Shown here one piece after another: positions 1 to 6,242 of a DNA stretch of 6,242 nt. Source of the DNA: Phenylobacterium sp. (GTDB taxonomy: Bacteria > Pseudomonadota > Alphaproteobacteria > Caulobacterales > Caulobacteraceae); the NCBI GenBank assembly GCA_028291285.1, contig JAQGIJ010000073.1:1-6242 (forward strand), read 5' to 3'. Made by a program: the position numbers and the translations under genes. The notes under the pieces are model-generated. The model did not search any database, was not told the DNA's origin, and worked only from the letters and a program-made list of their open reading frames with translations. Position 1 is the first letter of the stretch, and every line of letters starts with the position of its first letter.

Positions 1-172
1 GGAGCTCGGACTCCTTCTGCGCCTCGTGGGAGATGATCTCCGGGCACATCCAGTCGGTGCCCAGCAGCCCCGTCGGCCCATGTTGCTCGTTGGAGCCGAT
101 CGGCACCACCACCGTCTTCGAGCGGGCGAGGTAGGCCTCGATCTCCATCCAGGTGGATCGGTGCAGCAGCAT
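1..172 (-). CDS. Creatininase-family amidohydrolase, N-terminal fragment
   Basis: The first 57 codons of a minus-strand gene are visible; the rest lies beyond the left edge. The protein starts MLLHRSTWMEIEAYLARSK and continues through VVVPIGSNEQHGP and LLGTDW. This is the opening strand, turn and metal-binding loop of the creatininase family (Zn/Mn-dependent cyclic amide hydrolases, including creatininase, MftE and ArfB-like enzymes). E29, H31 and D40 sit at the same mutual spacing as the metal ligands Glu34, His36 and Asp45 of Pseudomonas creatininase. The downstream His/Glu ligands are outside the window. The ATG at 172-170 is preceded by GGAGGA (181-176) with only three intervening bases, which supports this start. 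Family membership is secure from the motif. The substrate cannot be told, because the family has several activities and most of the enzyme is missing. Confidence 0.88.
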   Translation of the reverse strand, partial: MLLHRSTWMEIEAYLARSKTVVVPIGSNEQHGPTGLLGTDWMCPEIISHEAQKESEL

Positions 173-234
173 GGGTCCTCCGCGGGTCCTGGCCTCCGCG
201 GCATAGTCCGTTCGCGCCGCGCAGGTAAGGACTT

Positions 235-274
235 TTGCGCCGGTCCGGCCGTCGCAGTCGCCGAGGGGGCGCAA
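235..274. repeat. Imperfect hairpin, 7-bp outer stem
   Basis: TTGCGCC at 235-241 is the exact reverse complement of GGCGCAA at 268-274, and the 26-base interior contains a further CGGC (246-249) / GCCG (260-263) pairing. Neither strand has a T tract directly after the stem, so it is not a standard terminator. It could fold in the 5' leader of the minus-strand creatininase-family transcript, or it may be chance in GC-rich DNA. Confidence 0.3.
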
Positions 275-310
275 GGCTGACCACGTCGTGCTCAAGAGAA
301 TGGCGAAGTA

Positions 311-337
311 TTACCGGTTCTTACCGATGAACCATCG
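311..337. promoter_or_regulatory. Candidate operator: overlapping direct and inverted repeats
   Basis: Three symmetric elements overlap here. TTACCGGT (311-318) and TTACCGAT (321-328) form a direct repeat with a 10-bp period. GGTTC (316-320) and GAACC (329-333) form an 18-bp interrupted palindrome. CGATG (325-329) and CATCG (333-337) form a second palindrome around AAC. A 10-bp period places both copies on the same face of the helix, as expected for a regulator site. It lies just upstream of the weak promoter candidate for the chemoreceptor gene. The spacing does not fit the CtrA consensus TTAA-N7-TTAA. The binding protein is unknown. Confidence 0.3.
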
Positions 338-342
338 AGGTA

Positions 343-368
343 TTCAGTCGCGCATGAGTAGCTATCGC
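343..368 (+). promoter_or_regulatory. Weak housekeeping-type promoter candidate for the chemoreceptor
   Basis: TTCAGTC (343-349) and GCTATCGC (361-368), 11 bases apart, partly match the Caulobacter housekeeping consensus TTGACGS-N10-14-GCTANAWC. The -10 core GCTA is exact and the spacing is good, but the -35 matches only about four of seven positions. It lies in the AT-rich part of the gap, about 100 bases before the chemoreceptor start. No sigma-54 type GG/GC element was seen. Confidence 0.25.
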
Positions 369-454
369 AATATTTCGCGCCATGCGTTCAGAGATTTAGG
401 TCTTTGTTCAGCATTCCAATATCCCCATGCGCCGGGGCGCCTCCTACGTGGCGC

Positions 455-462
455 GGGGGGAG
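455..462 (+). promoter_or_regulatory. Ribosome binding site of the chemoreceptor gene
   Basis: The purine run GGGGGGAG ends six bases before the ATG at 469. It favours that start over an in-frame ATG at 427, which has no purine-rich sequence ahead of it and would add 14 residues before an otherwise normal receptor N-terminus. A 5-bp GC hairpin (437-454) abuts the site. Confidence 0.7.
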
Positions 463-468
463 CTCAGT

Positions 469-2418
469 ATGAAGTCGCTTCGGTTCGCCGACCTGTCCAT
501 GGTCGTGAAAATGGCGGTCGCGCCCGCCTTCGCCGTGGTCGTGCTGGCCCTCGTGGCCGGCGGCGCCTACTTCGGCCAGCAGCAGCAGGCCAAGGTCCTG
601 GACCATGTCGTGCAGCACGACATGGCCGTGAGCCTGAAGCTTGCCGCCATCGCCAAGCGGATCACTGCGGCGCACCTGGCGATCTATGAGCTGCTCACCG
701 AAGAGGCGAGCGCCGGGACCGCCGCCACCGACGTGGACTCCAAGGTCAAGGCCATGCTGGCCGAGGTGGACACCCTGCGCTCGGACATGAACGCGCTGAG
801 GCCGGAAATCCCCAAGGAGCAGATGGCGACCTTCACCAAGGTGACCAAGGACCTCGGCGACTACCGCTCGGGGCTCGACGTGGTCGGCTCGATGCTCGCC
901 GTCGACTTCAAGACCGCCGCGGCCTTCGTCGCCCCCTTCGAGTCCCAGTACAAGGACATGACCGCCGGCATCAACGTCGCCTCCGCGGGCGTGCAGGCCG
1001 CCGCCGAGGCGCGCGCGGTCAAGAGCGCGGCGGACGCCAAGCTCACCGGAGAGATCGTGCTGGGCGGCTCGGTGCTCACCCTGCTCGCGGTGGCGGGCAT
1101 CTCCATGGGCTCGATCCTGGCGGTGCGCCGCGGCATCACCCAGATCGCCGGCGCCACCGAAACCCTCGCCGCAGGCGACCACAGCGTCGACACCGACAAG
1201 CTGCAGCGCAAGGACGAGCTGGGCGCCATCGTGCGCGGCCTCGCCGTCTTCAAGGACAACCAGCAGCGCCTCGCCACCCTGCGCCAGGAGCAGGAGGAGA
1301 TGCAGGCGCGCGAGGCCGCCACGCGCGAGCAGGTGGAGCGCGACCAAGCCAAGGCCCAGGAGGAGCAGGCCGCCGTGGTCCGCGCCCTCGCCGACGGCTT
1401 GTCGCGCCTGTCGCAGGGCGACCTGACGCACCGCGTCGATGAGCCCTTCTCGCCGGAATACGAGCAGCTGCGCGCCGACTTCAACGCCGCGATGGAGAAG
1501 CTGCAGGCGGTCATGCAGGTGATCGCCGGCAACGTCGCCCAGATCGGCGCCAGCGCCGACGAGATCGCCGGCGCCTCCGACGACCTGTCACGCCGGACCG
1601 AACAGCAGGCGGCCAGCCTGGAGGAGACCGCCGCGGCGCTCGACCAGATCACCGCCACGGTGAAGAAGTCCGCCGACGGCGCCCAGCATGCGCGCGCCGC
1701 CGTGCAGACCACCAAGTCGGGCGCGGCCCAGGGCGGGGAGGTGGTGCGCCGGGCGGTCCTGGCCATGGGCGAGATCGAAAAGTCCGCCGGCCAGATCAGC
1801 CAGATCATCGGCGTGATCGACGAGATCGCCTTCCAGACCAACCTGCTGGCGCTGAACGCCGGGGTGGAGGCCGCCCGGGCTGGCGACGCCGGCAAGGGCT
1901 TCGCCGTGGTCGCCTCGGAAGTCCGCGCGCTGGCCCAGCGCTCGGCCGACGCGGCCAAGGAGATCAAGACCCTGATCTCCGCCTCCAGCGAACAGGTCGG
2001 CCAGGGCGTGGACCTGGTCGGCAAGACCGGCGAGGCGCTGCAGCAGATGGTCACCCAGGTCGAGCAGATCGACCTGCTGGTCTCCGAGATCGCCGCCTCC
2101 GCCCAGGAGCAGGCCACCGGCCTCAACGAGGTCAACAGCGCCGTCAACCAGATGGATCAGGTCACCCAGCAGAACGCCGCCATGGTGGAGGAATCGACCG
2201 CCGCCTCCCACGCCCTGCGCGGCGACGCCGCCGAGCTGCGCCGGCTGGTCGGCGAGTTCCGCACCGGCGAGGCCGCCGCCGCGGCGCCGCTGGCGCCGGC
2301 GACGCCCACCTCGCGTCCGGCCGCCTCGGAGCCCCGCCGCATGGCCGAGCGCCTGCGCCAGACCTACGCCGGCGGCGCCGCGACCGCCGCGGCCAAGGCG
2401 GACTGGGAGGAGTTCTAA
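469..2418 (+). CDS. Methyl-accepting chemotaxis protein, transmembrane, tandem HAMP
   Basis: A 649-aa inner-membrane chemoreceptor that senses a periplasmic signal and controls the CheA kinase in a receptor array. TM1 spans about residues 12-35. A mostly helical periplasmic region of about 160 residues (36-194) fits a four-helix-bundle sensor. TM2 is about 195-219, followed by a HAMP domain (about 218-270), a Glu/Gln-rich coiled coil (272-300) and a second HAMP (about 302-350, with LSQGDLTHRVDEPF). The signalling hairpin runs about 375-590. Its tip, DEIAFQTNLLALNAGVEAAR (451-470), is the canonical CheA/CheW contact region. Likely methylation segments lie at SLEETAAAL (383-391) and near 565-580. 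An Ala/Pro-rich linker (about 600-644) ends in DWEEF (645-649), matching the xWxxF tether bound by CheR/CheB in Tsr and Tar. The ligand is unknown. No che genes are adjacent, so it must use an array encoded elsewhere. Its stop overlaps that of the convergent lipoprotein gene. Confidence 0.96.
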   Translation: MKSLRFADLSMVVKMAVAPAFAVVVLALVAGGAYFGQQQQAKVLDHVVQHDMAVSLKLAAIAKRITAAHLAIYELLTEEASAGTAATDVDSKVKAMLAEVDTLRSDMNALRPEIPKEQMATFTKVTKDLGDYRSGLDVVGSMLAVDFKTAAAFVAPFESQYKDMTAGINVASAGVQAAAEARAVKSAADAKLTGEIVLGGSVLTLLAVAGISMGSILAVRRGITQIAGATETLAAGDHSVDTDKLQRKDELGAIVRGLAVFKDNQQRLATLRQEQEEMQAREAATREQVERDQAKAQEEQAAVVRALADGLSRLSQGDLTHRVDEPFSPEYEQLRADFNAAMEKLQAVMQVIAGNVAQIGASADEIAGASDDLSRRTEQQAASLEETAAALDQITATVKKSADGAQHARAAVQTTKSGAAQGGEVVRRAVLAMGEIEKSAGQISQIIGVIDEIAFQTNLLALNAGVEAARAGDAGKGFAVVASEVRALAQRSADAAKEIKTLISASSEQVGQGVDLVGKTGEALQQMVTQVEQIDLLVSEIAASAQEQATGLNEVNSAVNQMDQVTQQNAAMVEESTAASHALRGDAAELRRLVGEFRTGEAAAAAPLAPATPTSRPAASEPRRMAERLRQTYAGGAATAAAKADWEEF

Positions 2419-2942
2419 GAGCCCGTCTTCGCAGGCTCCGGCGGCACGGCGATGCTGAAGCCCGCGGGCGCCATGCCGACCAGCCGCCAGCCGGAGGTCT
2501 CCTTGGCGAAGGTGAGCAGGCAGGCGCTCGGGTCCGAGGGCTCGTGCAGGCAGGCCCGCTCCTTGCCGAGCGGCGCGAGCAGCCGCGCCGTCTGTGCCGG
2601 CGTCGGCGCCACGGCGAGCGGGGCTCCGGTAGCGGCGTCCGTCAGCCGGAAGGCCGCCGGCGTGATCATCCGGTCGAGCGCCTGGTCCGAGGCTCCGCCC
2701 TCCACCGCGAGCGCATTGGCCTGGGCGACCTGCATCAGCTGGCGGCGCAGGTCGGCGCGCACCGCGGCCCGGTCGACGCCGGCCTCGAACCCTGTGACAT
2801 CGCCGGACCAGGCCGCGGTGAGCAGCGCCTGGGCCGCGCCGGCCGCCGGCGGGTCGGACGCCGTTCGCCCGCAGGCCTGAACCGTCAACGCCAAGGCGGC
2901 CAGCGCCGCGACCCGAAGCATGCGAACCATCGGCCGGACCAT
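2415..2942 (-). CDS. Predicted lipoprotein, DUF2939-like
   Basis: A 175-aa protein with a lipoprotein signal: Arg residues near the N-terminus, a hydrophobic VAALAALALTV stretch, then V-Q-A-C with the lipidated Cys at 24. Gly at +2 gives no inner-membrane retention signal, so outer-membrane sorting is likely by the E. coli rule. The mature part has ALLTAAWSGD, then VDRAAVRADLRRQL (56-69), then a TPAAF element and a C-terminal LTFAKETSGWRLVGM strand. This order resembles DUF2939 proteins, whose function is unknown; I recognise this from pattern only. Cys131 and Cys141 could form a disulfide in the periplasm. The start is uncertain: ATGs at 2942, 2930 and 2921 are in frame and none has a good Shine-Dalgarno, and a TTG at 2966 would lengthen it. 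All ATG options keep the lipobox. The gene converges on the chemoreceptor and diverges from acs. Confidence 0.75.
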   Translation of the reverse strand: MVRPMVRMLRVAALAALALTVQACGRTASDPPAAGAAQALLTAAWSGDVTGFEAGVDRAAVRADLRRQLMQVAQANALAVEGGASDQALDRMITPAAFRLTDAATGAPLAVAPTPAQTARLLAPLGKERACLHEPSDPSACLLTFAKETSGWRLVGMAPAGFSIAVPPEPAKTGS

Positions 2943-2985
2943 GGCGAGGCCGGCGACTCGCGGCAAGCGGAGCCATAGGCCAAGG

Positions 2986-3015
2986 TTGCGCTCAAGACGC
3001 CGGCGCCGCTATTCG
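2986..3015 (+). promoter_or_regulatory. Promoter candidate for acs
   Basis: In the 123-bp gap between the lipoprotein start and acs, TTGCGC (2986-2991) and GCTATTCG (3008-3015) resemble a -35/-10 pair. Read as an E. coli-type promoter, the spacer before TATTCG is about 18 bases. Read with the Caulobacter consensus, the -10 core GCTA is present but the spacer is slightly long. It lies about 50 bases before the acs start. No CRP-type or sigma-54 site was recognised. Confidence 0.3.
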
Positions 3016-3036
3016 TCCCCAACTTTTCAGCCGCAT

Positions 3037-3065
3037 ATGGCGGTCCTGACACGCAGGAGGCGGTG

Positions 3066-3066
<1 letters not shown>
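3037..3066 (+). other. Nine-codon leader frame overlapping the acs start
   Basis: An ATG at 3037 opens a short frame encoding MAVLTRRRR. Its TGA (3064-3066) overlaps the acs ATG (3066-3068) by one base as TGATG. The acs Shine-Dalgarno GGAGG lies inside its AGG-AGG codons. The TGATG arrangement is typical of translational coupling. There is no Shine-Dalgarno ahead of the leader ATG, so translation would need a leaderless or near-leaderless transcript, and the frame may be accidental. Confidence 0.2.
3056..3060 (+). promoter_or_regulatory. Ribosome binding site of acs
   Basis: GGAGG is followed by five bases and then ATG at 3066. This spacing selects the ATG over the in-frame GTG at 3063, which is only two bases from the site. 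Confidence 0.8.
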
Positions 3067-5018
<1,952 letters not shown>

Positions 5019-5028
5019 CGTTGCCGCC

Positions 5029-5034
5029 GGAGGG
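5029..5034 (+). promoter_or_regulatory. Ribosome binding site of the Kazal gene
   Basis: GGAGGG lies four bases before the ATG at 5039 and fixes that start; an in-frame TTG at 5021 would leave the site inside the gene. It begins only ten bases after the acs stop codon (5016-5018), consistent with reading from the same mRNA. Confidence 0.7.
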
Positions 5035-5038
5035 CACC

Positions 5039-5413
5039 ATGCGAACGCATCTCAGCCGTCTCACTGTTGCGATGCTCATCATCGTATGCGGCGCGGCGCT
5101 CGGCTCAATCGGCGCATACGCAGCCAATCTCGACGAAGCCTGTGGTGGCAAGGACGCCATCACCTGCAATTCGGCGCTGTGGTGCCAGAAGGCCGGGGGT
5201 CAATGCGCCGCCGCCGACGCGCCGGGCAAATGCGACAAGGCCCCTTCCTTCTGCATGCGCGTGTCCCGGCCGGTCTGCGGCTGCAACGGCAAGACCTACC
5301 CCAATGACTGCGAACGCCAGCGCGTCAAGGTGCAGCTCGACCATGTCGGCGCCTGCAAGAAAGAGAATCCGCAAGCACCTCCGCCGGCTAAAAAGCGGAA
5401 AAAAGGCGTCTAG
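5039..5413 (+). CDS. Secreted Kazal-type protease inhibitor domain protein
   Basis: A 124-aa exported protein. Residues 1-28 form a Sec signal peptide (Arg2/Arg7, then a hydrophobic core, ending GAYA before ANLDE). Cys17 lies in the core but lacks a small residue before it, so this is unlikely to be a lipobox. The mature part has nine Cys, at 35, 43, 49, 56, 65, 72, 80, 82, 91 and 106 counting ten in all, none in the tail. Residues 65-106 match a bacterial Kazal domain: C72-x7-C80-G-C-N-G-K-T-Y-x-N-D-C91, with the last Cys at 106. Residues 35-65 form the short Cys-rich lead segment often seen before such domains. By alignment with ovomucoid domain 3, P1 would be Arg74 (Cys+2) and R77-P78 align with its Arg-Pro, suggesting trypsin-like targets. 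The tail is Pro- and Lys-rich. The target protease, own or foreign, is unknown. Confidence 0.85.
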   Translation: MRTHLSRLTVAMLIIVCGAALGSIGAYAANLDEACGGKDAITCNSALWCQKAGGQCAAADAPGKCDKAPSFCMRVSRPVCGCNGKTYPNDCERQRVKVQLDHVGACKKENPQAPPPAKKRKKGV

Positions 5414-5424
5414 CACGTAACGCC
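5399..5424 (-). terminator. Putative intrinsic terminator of the oxidase gene
   Basis: Read on the minus strand, GGCGT (5424-5420), a 10-base loop and ACGCC (5409-5405) form a stem followed at once by six T (5404-5399). It lies 18 bases after the oxidase stop codon, at the expected place. The T tract and one arm fall within the 3' end of the convergent Kazal gene, where the same bases encode its Lys-rich tail. The stem is short (5 bp), so strength is uncertain. An alternative pairing, AAGGCG (5403-5408) with CGCCTT (5433-5438), uses the same left arm. Confidence 0.45.
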
Positions 5425-5441
5425 CGCGCTCGCGCCTTCTG

Positions 5442-6242
5442 TCATGCCAGATAGCTGTCCCACAGCGCGTTGCGAAACCGCAATTGCGGATCGTAATGCC
5501 GCTTTGCCGTGACGAATTCGTCGAGGCGCGGATAGGCCGACCACATCTGCTCGCGCGTCGCATGCAATCGATACGGTAGGTAGTAGCTGCCGCCGATCGC
5601 AAGCGTGCGATCGATCAGCTTCACGGTCATCGCCCGCATGTCGTCGTCGGCCTCCGCCGTCCGTTTCTGCACGAACAGCATCACCGCGGCGATCCGCGGT
5701 TGCGGCGCGTAGGTCAGCACGCTCGATGAATCGGCGTCGACATAGCGCAGCGTCACATTGAGCAGGTCCGGCTTATGCGCGGGAATGATCTCGCGGCAGG
5801 CGGCAAGGAAATCGTTGAGGCGATCCGGCGCCAAGAAATATTCGTGCAGGATGTCGGTGCGGCTGGAATCGCGGTCCGCCAGTGCTGCGACCGGCTCGTT
5901 CAGCAAGGTGTTGCGGGTGAGGGCGACCTGACCGACCTTGGGCATCAGCTGGGTTTCGGCCATCCACCTTGCGCGCTTGCCGCGCTCCGAGCCGGTCTGG
6001 GCGCGGAAGACGCCGCGCGACAGCATTGAAAAGGCCGAGGAGTTTTTCGGCGGCGGCAAGCGAGCAGGCTGTTGCAGCGCTTGCGCATAAGCGACCAGCA
6101 ACGCCTCGCGCAAAAAACCGTCGCGGGCGACCGACAGCCGGCCATACAGCATGCGAACCGATGGATCGTTGGCACGCGCCACAAAACGTGACGCAAACGC
6201 ATCGGCTTTGATCAGTTCCGACCGCGGGTTCAGAAGGCTGTT
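5442..6242 (-). CDS. FAD-linked oxidase (VAO/aldonolactone oxidase type), C-terminal part
   Basis: The frame is open from the TGA at 5442-5444 to the right edge, giving 266 C-terminal residues; the N-terminus and FAD-binding domain are outside. A GTG at 6182 is in frame but should not be taken as the start, because similar-looking sequence (KADAFASRFVARANDPSVR) continues upstream without a stop. Visible segments typical of sugar-lactone or alditol-type FAD oxidases are TDILHEYFLAPDRLNDFL (visible residues 129-146), LLNVTLRYVDAD (160-171), GGSYYLPYR (217-225), ATREQMWSAYP (228-238) and KRHYDPQLRFRNALW (247-261), with the C-terminal DP...F.N pattern of the substrate domain. The reaction is probably oxidation of a CH-OH group, but the substrate cannot be read from this part. 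The codon third positions are less GC-saturated than in acs. It converges on the Kazal gene across a 28-bp gap. Confidence 0.82.
   Translation of the reverse strand, partial: NSLLNPRSELIKADAFASRFVARANDPSVRMLYGRLSVARDGFLREALLVAYAQALQQPARLPPPKNSSAFSMLSRGVFRAQTGSERGKRARWMAETQLMPKVGQVALTRNTLLNEPVAALADRDSSRTDILHEYFLAPDRLNDFLAACREIIPAHKPDLLNVTLRYVDADSSSVLTYAPQPRIAAVMLFVQKRTAEADDDMRAMTVKLIDRTLAIGGSYYLPYRLHATREQMWSAYPRLDEFVTAKRHYDPQLRFRNALWDSYLA

Larger units (their letters stand above)
173..468. other. Divergent intergenic region
   Basis: This 296-bp gap separates the minus-strand creatininase-family gene from the plus-strand chemoreceptor, so it should hold promoters for both. The part from about 300 to 420 is much AT-richer than the genes: I counted 29 and 26 G+C in the two 60-base lines starting at 301 and 361. 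It contains a 7-bp inverted repeat (235-274), overlapping symmetric elements (311-337), a weak promoter candidate (343-368) and a GC hairpin next to the chemoreceptor ribosome binding site (437-454). I see no convincing coding gene in it. Confidence 0.6.

Noticed and set aside
311..324. Possible CtrA binding site (two TTAC half-sites)
   Set aside because: CtrA sites are TTAA-N7-TTAA; here the half-sites are TTAC and six bases apart.
327..404. Short frame from ATG 327 or 354 containing HAFRDLGL, reminiscent of the end of DUF1127 small proteins
   Set aside because: Only six to eight residues match, there is no ribosome binding site, and the frame runs on into the chemoreceptor gene as unrelated Arg/Gly-rich sequence.
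388..1431. Long minus-strand open frame (347 codons) opposite the chemoreceptor 5' half
   Set aside because: Its translation is low-complexity Gly/His/Leu/Arg-rich with no domain pattern, as expected antisense to a high-GC gene whose plus-strand product is unmistakable.
861..2147. Long minus-strand open frame (428 codons) opposite the chemoreceptor
   Set aside because: Ser/Ala/Arg/Thr-rich antisense product with no recognisable motif; it covers the highly conserved signalling domain on the other strand.
1588..2976. Minus-strand open frame of 462 codons spanning the chemoreceptor 3' end and the lipoprotein gene
   Set aside because: It runs in another frame across two supported genes, with Gly/Arg-rich low-complexity product; the lipoprotein frame has a signal peptide and a lipobox instead.
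5087..5092. Cys17 of the Kazal protein as a lipoprotein cysteine
   Set aside because: The residues before it are I-I-V, lacking the Ala/Gly/Ser needed at -1, and a good signal peptidase I site (AYA) follows.
5969..6211. Plus-strand open frame opposite the oxidase gene
   Set aside because: Antisense shadow without a ribosome binding site or motif; the minus-strand oxidase frame is continuous and carries family motifs.

Overview
The window is high-GC bacterial DNA with dense gene packing. It most likely comes from an alphaproteobacterium, perhaps of the Caulobacterales. This is inferred from base composition, the style of the chemoreceptor (tandem HAMP, ALNAGVEAARAGDAGKGF tip, C-terminal DWEEF), and possible Caulobacter-type housekeeping promoter matches. 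No rRNA, tRNA or marker gene is present to confirm it. There are six protein genes. Two are cut by the window edges. I see no mobile element, CRISPR array, tRNA or attachment site.

Layout: (1) 1-172, minus strand: the N-terminal 57 codons of a creatininase-family amidohydrolase. (2) 173-468: a 296-bp intergenic stretch, markedly AT-richer from about 300 to 420, with overlapping short inverted and direct repeats and a weak promoter candidate. (3) 469-2418, plus: a complete 649-aa transmembrane chemoreceptor. (4) 2415-2942, minus: a small predicted lipoprotein resembling DUF2939, whose stop codon overlaps that of the chemoreceptor. (5) 3066-5018, plus: a full-length 650-aa acetyl-CoA synthetase (acs). 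(6) 5039-5413, plus: a 124-aa secreted cysteine-rich protein with a Kazal-type protease inhibitor domain, 20 bp behind acs. (7) 5442-6242, minus: the C-terminal 266 residues of a FAD-linked oxidase (VAO/aldonolactone oxidase type), convergent with the Kazal gene.

The genes do not form one obvious pathway. The chemoreceptor has no che genes beside it and would work with a signalling array encoded elsewhere. acs makes acetyl-CoA from acetate and may share a transcript with the Kazal gene. Hand-counted base composition falls from roughly 67-77% GC in sampled acs lines to roughly 55-65% in lines from 5461 on, so the right end may have a different history. Nothing here amounts to a clear new system. 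The best leads are the acs-Kazal pair with a predicted Arg P1 site, a terminator apparently embedded in the 3' end of the Kazal coding sequence, a tiny leader frame overlapping the acs start, and the symmetric elements upstream of the chemoreceptor.
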